From NCBI GenBank assembly GCA_019116025.1, contig DXCM01000099.1:27298-91297 (forward strand): a stretch of DNA of 64,000 bases, given 5' to 3'. This DNA comes from Candidatus Companilactobacillus pullicola (GTDB lineage Bacteria; Bacillota; Bacilli; Lactobacillales; Lactobacillaceae). The position numbers were made by a program, and so were the translations under genes. Positions 25,756 to 34,291 of the stretch are shown piece after piece (positions within the stretch are counted from its first letter, which is position 1; every line of letters begins with the position of its first letter). Under the pieces are notes generated by a model that was not told the DNA's origin, ran no database searches, and saw only the letters and a program-made list of their open reading frames with translations.

Positions 25756-26622
25756 ATGAAGTTTAAATCAATCGATAATATGGTCTTTGTAGGGATGCTC
25801 CTGATATTGATTTATCAGTATACTTTATTGTATTTGAGTGTCATTGATGGATCATGGTTGAACTTTCTGATGGTTTCGTTGGTGTTTATTTTGGGATTGC
25901 TCTTAGGACGAACGACTTACATCATCCTAGGAAGTGTTTTGTCCTTTGTTAGTATGTGTGCTGGCGGTCTAATGTTAATGATCCCTTATACAAGGGAATT
26001 ATACTTATGGCCAGCAGTAGCATTATTGACAATTACACCATTAACTACCTATTTAATGTACTTATTAGATCATCAATTGCTGAAAAGAAAAGCGTTAGCA
26101 GCAGAGTTAGCTCAACTACAACAAGAGAAACCTGACTTAGAGGTAATTACAGGTGCTCTGAATTCACGGGCTTTGAATATTGCAGTAGCTAGGGAATTGA
26201 AATTAGTTTATTACCATGAGGAAGATTATCGTTTTACTCTAACAATGGTCAAAATTGATTTCCTAGAGAATATTGTTAATTACTTAGGTAATCAAAAGTT
26301 TAATCAACTTTTACGAGCTACGGCGGAACATTTAGGTGGGATGTTATTTACCGTTGACCACTTATACTATATCGGTGCGGGGAGATTTGTTATCCTGTCA
26401 CCAATGTTAGGAGCTGATAATGCTCCAATTATGAAAGAAAAAATTAAGAATCATATCGACGATATTGCTGAGGAATTTGGATTGGCTAGAAATGCATTAG
26501 TTTTGAGAATGGGACAAATAACTTATTCTAGTCAAGATCGAGTTAAGAACCGTAACGTAGAGGACACGTTGACACAATTGGAACGTAGTGCAGAAACCGA
26601 TATTGTTAAAGAATACCTATAG
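25756..26622 (+). CDS. Membrane protein with degenerate GGDEF domain (putative c-di-GMP receptor)
   Basis: A 288-residue protein with about four N-terminal membrane helices (8-105), a short coiled coil and a C-terminal GGDEF-like domain. The active site reads GAGRF (207-211) instead of GGDEF, so it cannot make c-di-GMP. The I-site position reads FTVD (198-201) instead of RxxD. In the Listeria pss exopolysaccharide locus a degenerate GGDEF protein acts as c-di-GMP receptor next to the synthase; the same gene order suggests that role here. It is the first gene of a four-gene operon. Confidence 0.82.
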   Translation: MKFKSIDNMVFVGMLLILIYQYTLLYLSVIDGSWLNFLMVSLVFILGLLLGRTTYIILGSVLSFVSMCAGGLMLMIPYTRELYLWPAVALLTITPLTTYLMYLLDHQLLKRKALAAELAQLQQEKPDLEVITGALNSRALNIAVARELKLVYYHEEDYRFTLTMVKIDFLENIVNYLGNQKFNQLLRATAEHLGGMLFTVDHLYYIGAGRFVILSPMLGADNAPIMKEKIKNHIDDIAEEFGLARNALVLRMGQITYSSQDRVKNRNVEDTLTQLERSAETDIVKEYL

Positions 26623-26634
26623 AGGGAGAAATGA

Positions 26635-26790
26635 ATGGTCTTAGGAAGTTTAAATTGGCTATTTTCATTTAGTTTGATAGTCACAATAATTTTTGGAATT
26701 GTTACCACAGTTTTGTCAATCTGCTGGTGGCGAATCTTTAAATTAACTGTCCGTCGCTTCAATACGGAGGATAAACATCATGATCGATAA
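26635..26790 (+). CDS. 51-residue membrane miniprotein in the exopolysaccharide operon
   Basis: A short frame that begins with ATG 26635 after GAGGGAGAA (26622-26630) and ends with TAA 26788-26790, overlapping the next start by 11 bp. The product has one hydrophobic helix (about residues 9-30), a WW pair and a basic tail with RRF. The tight spacing on both sides and the good ribosome site argue that it is translated. It may help fold or gate the neighbouring synthase; that is inference. Confidence 0.72.
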   Translation: MVLGSLNWLFSFSLIVTIIFGIVTTVLSICWWRIFKLTVRRFNTEDKHHDR

Positions 26791-28078
26791 TCTATATGTC
26801 ATTGCTATAATTACAATTTGGCTATCGATTGTTATGACAGTCGTAACTTTAAGTGGCGGCGTTATCTTTATTTTTAAGCATCTACAGCATACCAATATTG
26901 ATAACTTACCACCGTTAAAACGTTATCCGAAAGTAACTTTGGTAGTGCCGGCGCACAATGAGGAACTGGTAATTCAAGATACCGTTAAGGCTATATTGCA
27001 TTTGAATTATCCATTGGATCGATTTGAATTATTGGTTTACGCTGATAATTGTAATGATCACACGGCTGATAGAGTACGTGAATTAATGAAAATTGAGGAA
27101 TTCAGGGATCATAATTTTCGTGTCATTGAGAGAACTGGTACGGGTGGAAAAGCTGGAGTACTGAATGATGCTTTAAAGGTGTCGACTGGTGAGTATTTAG
27201 GCGTTTACGATGCTGATGCGGCACCTGAAAAAAACGCACTGTATTTTCTTGTTCAGAAAGTTTTAGAAGATCCTAAACGTTATGCAGCAGCATTTGGTCG
27301 TAATAAGACTCGTAACTACCAACAAAACTTTTTGACTCGTTGTATCAATTTGGAAATTGTTAATACACAACGAATTCAACATACCGGATTGTGGCAGCTT
27401 TTTAAGATTGGCCGAATTCCCGGTACCAACTTCATTATTAATAAGGAAGTCGTTCAATCAATTGGTGGATGGAATAACGGTGCTTTAACCGAAGATACCG
27501 CTATTTCATTCAGTCTAATGGGGTCAGGGAAGTTAATTGCCTTAGCACATCGAGCAGAAGCTTTTCAGCAGGAACCAGAAACACTTTTTGCTTACTACAA
27601 TCAGCGTAAACGCTGGGCACGTGGTAACTATGAAGTAATTTTGGATAACTTAAAACACTTATTTGACCGTTCATCTTGGCGGATCAAGTTGGAAGTATTC
27701 TACTATATGTGTACTTTCTTCTTATTTAATGCGGCAATTATTATTTCTAATACCATATTTATTCTAAATATGCTTTTAGGTAGCGTGCAACTTATCTTTC
27801 CACAAGTTCATCAATTAGTATCCTTAGGGACACCGTTGTCAGTTTTATTTATGATCAATTGGTTGATGATGTTTTTCTTATACTTATTGCAGATGAATAT
27901 TGCTTTGGCTAGCGATTATGGTCAAGAGACAGTTAAAAACTTTTTCTATACGTTAGTTTCGTACTTTACTTATGCACAGTTATTTATCATCGTTTCAATC
28001 GCTGCTTTTTGGGATATTTTGCGAGATAAAATTACCGGCAAGCGTCATACGCAATGGTATAAGACACAAAGATTTTAA
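26780..28078 (+). CDS. Membrane glycosyltransferase family 2, exopolysaccharide synthase
   Basis: A 432-residue processive glycosyltransferase. One N-terminal helix, then the GT2 domain: VVPAHNEE (55-62), the DxD metal site DAD (144-146), TED (237-239) with the catalytic Asp, and QRKRW (275-279). Several C-terminal helices form the export channel. This is the BcsA/NodC/PgaC layout, making and exporting a beta-linked polymer at the plasma membrane. There is no PilZ domain, so any c-di-GMP control must come through the degenerate GGDEF partner. Confidence 0.9.
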   Translation: MIDNLYVIAIITIWLSIVMTVVTLSGGVIFIFKHLQHTNIDNLPPLKRYPKVTLVVPAHNEELVIQDTVKAILHLNYPLDRFELLVYADNCNDHTADRVRELMKIEEFRDHNFRVIERTGTGGKAGVLNDALKVSTGEYLGVYDADAAPEKNALYFLVQKVLEDPKRYAAAFGRNKTRNYQQNFLTRCINLEIVNTQRIQHTGLWQLFKIGRIPGTNFIINKEVVQSIGGWNNGALTEDTAISFSLMGSGKLIALAHRAEAFQQEPETLFAYYNQRKRWARGNYEVILDNLKHLFDRSSWRIKLEVFYYMCTFFLFNAAIIISNTIFILNMLLGSVQLIFPQVHQLVSLGTPLSVLFMINWLMMFFLYLLQMNIALASDYGQETVKNFFYTLVSYFTYAQLFIIVSIAAFWDILRDKITGKRHTQWYKTQRF

Positions 28079-28093
28079 TGGGGGCTTAATAAT

Positions 28094-29266
28094 TTGAAGG
28101 AACACAAGTATCAATGGCTGATCAGTGGCTTGGTAATTTTAGTTGCTATAGCGATTGGAACAGCAATCTATAATACACAATCGCCACAAAGCACCTCTTC
28201 TAATGTCAGTTCAGCGACCATCAAATCCCGTTATCAGACTTGGAAGAAAGATTATCTGAGAGGTTCGAGCAAACAGAAGTATGTCAAGACGAATACTGGT
28301 AGGAAGGCTCAGACACTTTCAGAAGCTCAAGGATACGGGATGCTGATAACAGTTATGGCCGCAAAACAAGGATTTGGTGATCAAAAATCCTTTGATCAAT
28401 TGACACGTTATTATCTGGCACATCGAATTAGTTCAGATAATCCGTTAATGTCCTGGCGTCAGAATCAAAAGAATGGTGAGATGGTTAGCACAAAAGCTGA
28501 GCAGACCAGTGCGACCGATGGTGATTTAGATATTGCCTATTCTTTGATCTTAGCTGACGAAAAATGGGGCAGTAAAGGTGATTTGAAATATAATCAATTA
28601 GCCAGTGATTTACTAGAAGCAATTAAAGAGCATGAAATTAATCCAACAACTAATTTGCCAAGAGTAGGGAATTGGGCCACTGCGTCTCAGTCAGCAAATC
28701 TAGTTCGAACATCTGATTTAATGACAGCTTATTTCCGTAAATTTGCCAGTTACACCAAAGATGGCAGTTGGACAAAAATAGCTCAAAGTAGTCAAAATGC
28801 TCTGAAGAAGTTAAGTGATCAGCATAAGACAGGACTAATGGCGGACTTTGTGACGATCAAAGGTAATCAATTACAATTAGGAACTGTAAAACCTAATCAA
28901 GTAGCATCACAATATGATGCTCAATATGGATTTAACGCTTGTCGAATTCCTTGGCGTGTAGCTTATGATTATCAATTGAATCACAGTCAAGTAAGTAAAA
29001 GAATTGCACAAAAGATGAATAAGTTTTTTGCATCAAAGAAAAAGATTACAGCAGTTTATACTTTAGATGGCAAAGCAGTTGAGAATTACACTAATATTGC
29101 TTTTACAGCCCCAGTGGCGTATTCCGCAGAAGTGCTGTCTAATCAAAATTTGAAACACAATTATACAAAGGATTTAACAGCTGAAATACCAAAGGATAAT
29201 TATTATCCAGCTACTATTCAAATGTTAATGTTGTTGACTAGTGGCAGTATCGGACAAAGCAAATAG
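28094..29266 (+). CDS. Glycoside hydrolase family 8 protein, membrane-anchored
   Basis: A 390-residue protein with an N-terminal membrane anchor (8-26) and an outer GH8 domain. SEAQGYGM places the catalytic acid at Glu77, ATDGDLDIAYSL carries Asp142 and Asp144, and NACRIPWRVAYD is the third conserved block. GH8 enzymes cut beta-1,4-glucan or related polymers; BcsZ and Listeria PssZ play this part in polymer loci. The start is TTG 28094, with TGGGGGC before it. It is the last gene of the operon. Confidence 0.88.
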   Translation: MKEHKYQWLISGLVILVAIAIGTAIYNTQSPQSTSSNVSSATIKSRYQTWKKDYLRGSSKQKYVKTNTGRKAQTLSEAQGYGMLITVMAAKQGFGDQKSFDQLTRYYLAHRISSDNPLMSWRQNQKNGEMVSTKAEQTSATDGDLDIAYSLILADEKWGSKGDLKYNQLASDLLEAIKEHEINPTTNLPRVGNWATASQSANLVRTSDLMTAYFRKFASYTKDGSWTKIAQSSQNALKKLSDQHKTGLMADFVTIKGNQLQLGTVKPNQVASQYDAQYGFNACRIPWRVAYDYQLNHSQVSKRIAQKMNKFFASKKKITAVYTLDGKAVENYTNIAFTAPVAYSAEVLSNQNLKHNYTKDLTAEIPKDNYYPATIQMLMLLTSGSIGQSK

Positions 29267-29273
29267 GTCTATT

Positions 29274-29319
29274 AAAAGGCGTTCGTATCAACTAAATAGT
29301 TGGTGTGAACGCCTTTTTT
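29274..29319 (+). terminator. Terminator of the exopolysaccharide operon
   Basis: A stem AAAAGGCGTTC / GAACGCCTTTT with inner ATCAACTA/AGTTGGT pairing is followed by a T run. Confidence 0.9.
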
Positions 29320-29360
29320 ATGCTTCTTAAAATAAATAGTGTAGTGGAAGGATACCGTCG

Positions 29361-29525
29361 GTAGTAGAAAATCTGTGGGCCGCTGGAACGTTGCGGACAC
29401 GACTTGAAGCTAATAATTTTTTACTTCGTAAAAAATCATGGATCTCCAAGCTCGGTCTTCTACTAACCTTGCTGACGCAAGCTAAGTAGAATTTCGCAAC
29501 TGAGGGCCCACAGATTTTCTACTAC
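29361..29525. repeat. Large palindromic element B with perfect 21-bp arms
   Basis: Positions 29361-29381 and 29505-29525 are perfect reverse complements over 21 bp. Within lie a second pairing GTTGCG/CGCAAC, an imperfect inner stem (GACACGACTTGAAG with CTCCAAGCTCGGTC), a very AT-rich tip hairpin ATTTTTTAC/GTAAAAAAT, and a side hairpin CTTGC/GCAAG. The whole can fold into a Y or cloverleaf shape on either strand. There is no open frame. It could be a small mobile palindromic element or a structured RNA. Confidence 0.75.
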
Positions 29526-29766
29526 TGACTAGATTTCTGAGTCTATTATTATTTACTAAAATTGATGTGTTTGGATGATTATTGGTTTCATATAAATCAG
29601 TTGGTTCTTAAAAAAATTTGGGTGAAAATGAGTTTAAAATAGAAAAGGTACTGGATTAAATAATTCATCTTGAATAGATATTTTTATGAGAAATATATTA
29701 ATTAAATTTGTTTTTTTTAATTTAATGCTATACTGTACTGAAATGATATAAACGAAGGTGAGATAA
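29526..29766 (+). other. AT-rich spacer before pepO
   Basis: About 240 bp with no gene or hairpin that I can support. A promoter for pepO is expected near 29690-29745 (TATACT near 29730), and AAGGTGAG at 29755-29762 is the ribosome site. Confidence 0.4.
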
Positions 29767-31695
29767 TTGTTTGTAAACAATGTAGTTGGTGGGGCTGGAA
29801 ATGTGACTGGTGCAGAATCGGTTGATTTTAAAGATAACCTGTATTTAGCAGTTAATGGTGATTGGCAAAGGAAAGCTGTTATTCCAAAAGATTATCCGCG
29901 CGTTGGGACTTTTCCTAATCTATTTTTTGATGTTGAAAAGAAACTAAGAGCTGATTTTAACAATTTTGTCTCAGGTGATGAATCTATCCAGAACAAGATT
30001 ATTGCACAGGCAGTGAAGTTGTACAAAATGGCACTCGAAACAAAAGGTTCCACCGATATTAAGACTGATTTACAAAAAATGATCTCAATGAATAATTTAA
30101 CTGATTTAAATAATGGTCTTAAGTACTTTTTTGAGAATGATTTTGTCTTGCCTTTGATAATAGATGTCCATGAAGACATGAAGGACAACTCGCAGAAGGC
30201 TTTTTACGTTGGCGGTGCAAGATTGTTTTTGCCCGATAAATCTTACTATGATGCCGGTAATGAATCAGGTGAACGATTATTGAAATTGTATGCCAAATCC
30301 GCTAATGAATTGTTAACTAAATTGGGCTACGATTCTGATTTTATTTCTAAAACAATTAAAGAGGCGTTTGAATTCGATCAATCGTTGGTACCTGTTGTTA
30401 AGAGTTCTGAAGAGTGGGCCGACTATCCTAAGATTTATAATCCTATTTCGTTTGCTGAATTTGGTGAGAAATCAGATTATTTAGATTTACAAACAATGAC
30501 TCAAGAGTTGGTTACTGATAGTCCCAAGCAAATTATTGTTGGGGAACCGCGGTATTTCGAGCACTTTAATGAATTGGTAAATGACGATACTTTTGAAAAT
30601 GTGAAATCGTGGATGATAGTTAGTTTTCTGATGAAAAATGCGGAATTGATCGATGAAAATTGTCGTCAGATTGTTAGTCAGTATAAGAATGCGTTAATGG
30701 GTATTAATGAGTTAGAGAAGCGTGAGAAGTATGCCTATCACTTAACTATAAGTTTGTTTAGCGAACCAATTGGAATTTTTTATGGCAAGAAATACTTTGG
30801 TGGCAATGCTAAAAAAGATGTTAATAGTATGGTAAGAAAGATAATCAACACTTATAAGAAGAGATTGACCAGTAATAATTGGTTAAGTGAGGCTACTAAA
30901 CAGCACGCTATTCTAAAATTAGATAAAATGGAAATCAAAATTGGTTATCCAGAAAAGGTTGACCCACTTTATAGTGAATTTACTATTAACACAGATAAAT
31001 CCTTGTATGAGAATGTTCGTCACTTGAAGAGTCTGATAGCACAGGATATGTTCAAGCAATATCACAAGCCTTTTGATAGGTCGAAGTGGAATATGCCAGG
31101 TTATGAAGTCAACGCCAGTTATGGTTCTTCAGCCAATGACATTACTTTTCCAGCCGCAGTGTTACAAAAACCATTTTATAGTTTAGATCAAACTGCTAGT
31201 CAAAATTATGGTGGAATTGGTTCAGTCATTGCCCATGAAATTTCGCATGCTTTTGATAATAATGGAGCTAGATTTGACGAGTCAGGGAATATGAATAATT
31301 GGTGGACTAAGCAGGATTATGATAATTTCCAGACATTAACTCAAAAAATGATTGATCAATTTGAGGGGATTCCTTACTTAGATCAAAAAATTAATGGAAC
31401 TTTGGTAGTCAGCGAGAATATTGCTGACGTCGGTGGATTAGCCTGTACATTAGAAGTAGCTAAAGCCGAAAAAGATTTTGATGGTAAAAAATTCTTCATT
31501 AACTGGGCACTCAATTGGCGGATCAAGTCGACAAAACAAATTGATGAGATGCTTTTGTCAGTAGATGTTCATTCTCCAGCACCCTTACGGTGTAATGTTA
31601 TCGCACAAGATATGAACGATTTATACGAGGTATTTGACATCAAAGAGACCGATGGAATGTGGCTAGATCCAGATAAAAGAGTAAATATTTGGTGA
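29767..31695 (+). CDS. pepO: M13-family neutral endopeptidase
   Basis: A 642-residue zinc metallopeptidase of the neprilysin type that cleaves oligopeptides in the cytoplasm of lactic acid bacteria. The zinc motif HEISH (490-494) lies in the segment VIAHEISHAFDNNGA, and Glu550 with Asp554 (SENIADVGG) supplies the third ligand and support. There is no signal peptide or membrane anchor, as in lactococcal PepO. The start is TTG 29767, 4 bp after AAGGTGAG. Length is normal. It is monocistronic. Confidence 0.93.
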   Translation: MFVNNVVGGAGNVTGAESVDFKDNLYLAVNGDWQRKAVIPKDYPRVGTFPNLFFDVEKKLRADFNNFVSGDESIQNKIIAQAVKLYKMALETKGSTDIKTDLQKMISMNNLTDLNNGLKYFFENDFVLPLIIDVHEDMKDNSQKAFYVGGARLFLPDKSYYDAGNESGERLLKLYAKSANELLTKLGYDSDFISKTIKEAFEFDQSLVPVVKSSEEWADYPKIYNPISFAEFGEKSDYLDLQTMTQELVTDSPKQIIVGEPRYFEHFNELVNDDTFENVKSWMIVSFLMKNAELIDENCRQIVSQYKNALMGINELEKREKYAYHLTISLFSEPIGIFYGKKYFGGNAKKDVNSMVRKIINTYKKRLTSNNWLSEATKQHAILKLDKMEIKIGYPEKVDPLYSEFTINTDKSLYENVRHLKSLIAQDMFKQYHKPFDRSKWNMPGYEVNASYGSSANDITFPAAVLQKPFYSLDQTASQNYGGIGSVIAHEISHAFDNNGARFDESGNMNNWWTKQDYDNFQTLTQKMIDQFEGIPYLDQKINGTLVVSENIADVGGLACTLEVAKAEKDFDGKKFFINWALNWRIKSTKQIDEMLLSVDVHSPAPLRCNVIAQDMNDLYEVFDIKETDGMWLDPDKRVNIW

Positions 31696-31790
31696 GTTGG
31701 CACATGTTTTGCTTAGGAAAGCGTTTGCTTTTATTAGCTGACTTCGCTAGAGTAGTTAAGTAAGCTTATGATTGAGAGGGATTTTTTGAT

Positions 31791-32612
31791 ATGTATAAAA
31801 TGATTGTTTGTGATCTTGACGAGACTTTAATGAATGACGATGGCAGTTTATCTGCTAAAAATGCTGAGGCTATTCAAGCAGCTGCAGCTAAGGGAGTTTA
31901 CTTTGTACCCAATTCTGGCCGAAGCTATACTTCTTTCCAAAATGATTTGGAAACAATGCACCTACGTAATCAACCTAACCAATATTCCATTTCCTACAAT
32001 GGTGGTTTGATTTTGGAAAATAAGGATAATCGTCCTATAGCTATCAATGCGATGCCATTTGAAATTGCTAAAGCTGTTTTTGAAGCGGGAGCAGCCAACA
32101 AAAAGGCCGCTACTCACGTCTATACGCAGGATACGCTTTACATCTATAATCCAGTCCCAGAAGATTCAGCCTATTTGAAGAATCGTGGCGTTAGTTTCCA
32201 AGAGATGAAGGATGCTAATTTTGACCAGTTTAAAGACGAAAACATCATGAAAGTTATTATGGCTTTGCCAACAATGCCTGAACGTAAACAAATGCGTGCC
32301 GACGTTGAAGCAAACGTTGATCCTAAGAACTTGGCCGTCACTTATTCATCTGATCGTTACGTTGAATTTAATCCCGCTGGAATCAATAAGGGAAGTGCTT
32401 CGGTTCAATTAGGTAAACTATTGGATATTAAACCTGAAGAGATCATCGCTGCCGGTGATAACAGCAACGATTTACCAATGCTTAAAGCTGTTGGTCTGCC
32501 AGTTAGTGTAGCTAATGGAATTGACAGTGTTAAGGCTGCCGCTAAATATGTAACTGAAGCTGATAATAATCATGATGCTTTGGCTGAAGTTATTAATAAA
32601 TTTGTTTTATAG
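31791..32612 (+). CDS. Cof-type HAD-IIB phosphatase
   Basis: A 273-residue phosphatase of the YidA-like group. Motif I reads DLDET (Asp8, Asp10), with Glu in place of the more usual Gly. NSGRS is motif II, and GDNSNDLPML motif IV. The cap domain is of the alpha/beta IIB kind. The likely substrate is a sugar phosphate. GAGAGGG precedes the ATG. It is a single gene with its own terminator. Confidence 0.9.
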   Translation: MYKMIVCDLDETLMNDDGSLSAKNAEAIQAAAAKGVYFVPNSGRSYTSFQNDLETMHLRNQPNQYSISYNGGLILENKDNRPIAINAMPFEIAKAVFEAGAANKKAATHVYTQDTLYIYNPVPEDSAYLKNRGVSFQEMKDANFDQFKDENIMKVIMALPTMPERKQMRADVEANVDPKNLAVTYSSDRYVEFNPAGINKGSASVQLGKLLDIKPEEIIAAGDNSNDLPMLKAVGLPVSVANGIDSVKAAAKYVTEADNNHDALAEVINKFVL

Positions 32613-32615
32613 TCG

Positions 32616-32661
32616 AAAAAATAGAGATAAGAATTTGAGAAAATTCCTATCTCTATTTTTG
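32616..32661 (+). terminator. Terminator after the HAD gene
   Basis: A 20-bp stem from AAAAATAGAGATA to TATCTCTATTTTT is followed by a short T run. Confidence 0.85.
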
Positions 32662-32678
32662 TATATCGGTTAAAATAA

Positions 32679-32692
32679 TGTAACGCCGTTAT
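32679..32692 (+). promoter_or_regulatory. Palindrome shared with the second XRE gene (copy 1)
   Basis: The 14-bp string TGTAACGCCGTTAT contains the palindrome TAACG-C-CGTTA. It recurs exactly at 37222-37235. Here it lies about 72 bp before the XRE-membrane gene, a fitting place for an operator or activator site. Confidence 0.55.
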
Positions 32693-32764
32693 GTGCAAAA
32701 TAACCAATGTCAAAGAACTTTGCTAGTGATTTCAGAACCTACCGTTTAATCTAAAAATAAGGAG

Positions 32765-33349
32765 GTGGGAATAACGAAAGTACACGAGCAAATTAGAAAA
32801 TATCGAAAACAATTTGGCTTTTCTCAAGAAGAATTGGCCGATAAAATATATGTTTCACGACAGACCATTTCTAATTGGGAGAATGGCAAAAGCTATCCTG
32901 ATATTGAGAATTTACTTATCCTGAGTACGTTGTTCCATATCTCTATAGATGAGTTGATAAAAGGAGATATTGGAATCATGAGAAAAGAACTGGATACTCA
33001 CAGCATGGACATTTGGACTGGAATTATGTTGATCTTTCTAATGTTAGGAATAGTTATTGGAGTTCCATTGACCTATGCCTTGTCATGGTGGGGCTTTAGC
33101 ATCACAGTTATTTTATTAACTATTGGTGTGGGAGCATCTATCAAAGTAGAATTGATCAAGAAGAAGCACAATATTAAAACGTTCAAAGAGATTGTGGCTT
33201 TCACAGAGAATCGAAAGCTTGATCCAGAGGAAAGATTGAAAAGTCGCCAAAACCACTGGAAAGAACAGTTATTAATGATAACTGGATCAATGATTATTAC
33301 ATTAATATTAGCAGCCATTGCTTTGATGGTCACGAAATTAATTGTTTAG
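32765..33349 (+). CDS. XRE-family regulator with C-terminal membrane helices
   Basis: An N-terminal HTH_3 domain (VHEQIRKYRKQFGFSQEELADKI... region, with VSRQTISNWENGKSYPDIENL as recognition part) is followed by about three membrane helices. The start is uncertain: GTG 32765 is the only standard start but lies within the AAGGAGG ribosome site (32759-32765). The codon properly spaced from that site is ATA 32771, followed by ACG AAA GTA, as if an ATG had mutated. It overlaps the convergent HAD gene by 4 bp. The target is unknown, possibly its own promoter. Confidence 0.82.
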   Translation: MGITKVHEQIRKYRKQFGFSQEELADKIYVSRQTISNWENGKSYPDIENLLILSTLFHISIDELIKGDIGIMRKELDTHSMDIWTGIMLIFLMLGIVIGVPLTYALSWWGFSITVILLTIGVGASIKVELIKKKHNIKTFKEIVAFTENRKLDPEERLKSRQNHWKEQLLMITGSMIITLILAAIALMVTKLIV

Positions 33350-34125
33350 TCAATCAAATCAAAATGTTTCAAACCTTTGACGATACCACCGTTAACATTT
33401 TCGGTAGTGATATAAGTTGCAACGTCTTTGACCTCGTCAATCCCGTTAGCCATAGCGATACCGTAGTCAGCAAATTTGATCATTGGAAGATCATTAGCAC
33501 CATCACCGAAAGCATAGACTGGTTTATCTTTCATATTTAAATCTTCGAGTAAGTGTTTGATACCACTCATTTTGGAGACACCCTTAGCAACGGTATCAAG
33601 TGAATGGTAGCCAGTATTATAGATTTGAAGTTCTGGAAATTTTTCTTGATATTTCTTGCCGTCATCATCAGTAATGATAACGAACATTGGAATAGCATCT
33701 TTCTTGTAAAAATTAGGATCAATTTCCGGGATTTCTAATTTTAATGCATGAAAGAATTCTTTAATATAAGGTGTCTGAGCGCTCAAAGAATTTCTAGTGT
33801 GTGCATGCATAAAGAGGGAATCGCCATTTTTATGAGCCATGTCCATTATCTTTTTGATCACGTCTGGTTTAATATCATTGCTGTAAACAGTTTTACTTTG
33901 AGACTCGACTAAAGCCCCATTCAAAGTGACGTAGGTATCGATACCAGTAGCACTTGTGGCCGCTTCAATCTCGATTGGTGCGCGTCCAGTACAGATAACA
34001 GGTAAATAATTGTTTTTCTTTAATTGACGAACAGCAGAAGCAACTGAATCATCGACTTGAGATTGGTTATTCAGTAAGGTTCCATCGAGGTCAAAAAAGA
34101 CAGTTCCTTTATAATTTGTTTGCAA
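33346..34125 (-). CDS. Cof-type HAD-IIB phosphatase
   Basis: A 259-residue phosphatase with motif I FFDLDGTLL (Asp12, Asp14), motif II ICTGRAP and motif IV GDGANDLPMI. The IIB cap lies between. It is the third paralogue of this type in the window. It is convergent with the XRE gene and shares its last 4 bp. The likely substrate is a sugar phosphate or similar metabolite. Confidence 0.9.
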   Translation of the reverse strand: MQTNYKGTVFFDLDGTLLNNQSQVDDSVASAVRQLKKNNYLPVICTGRAPIEIEAATSATGIDTYVTLNGALVESQSKTVYSNDIKPDVIKKIMDMAHKNGDSLFMHAHTRNSLSAQTPYIKEFFHALKLEIPEIDPNFYKKDAIPMFVIITDDDGKKYQEKFPELQIYNTGYHSLDTVAKGVSKMSGIKHLLEDLNMKDKPVYAFGDGANDLPMIKFADYGIAMANGIDEVKDVATYITTENVNGGIVKGLKHFDLID

Positions 34126-34211
34126 GAGACCACCAACTTAATTTTATTTTTGTATACTCATAATATCTTACCATAAGAAAATACATGACTCGTTTTGTAA
34201 GAGATTAAAAT

Positions 34212-34281
34212 AAAACAACATCCATTCAGATTGTTCGATACGCATAGAGTGTATTGAATTTTCCAAATAGATGTTGTTTTT
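34212..34281 (-). terminator. Terminator of the SLAP-repeat gene
   Basis: On the minus strand a stem AAAACAACATC / GATGTTGTTTT, with a second inner pairing CAATAC/GTATCG, is followed by TTTTATTTT. Confidence 0.7.
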
Positions 34282-34291
34282 TGATTTTAAA

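Noticed and set aside
29361..29525. Palindromic element considered as 6S RNA, tmRNA or a CRISPR fragment
   Set aside because: No tag frame or tRNA-like end, no regular repeat-spacer pattern, and its closing stem is longer and more perfect than expected for 6S RNA; left as an unassigned element.
31716..31730. GAAAGCGTTTGCTT, possible cre site between pepO and the HAD gene
   Set aside because: Three departures from the consensus and no promoter next to it.
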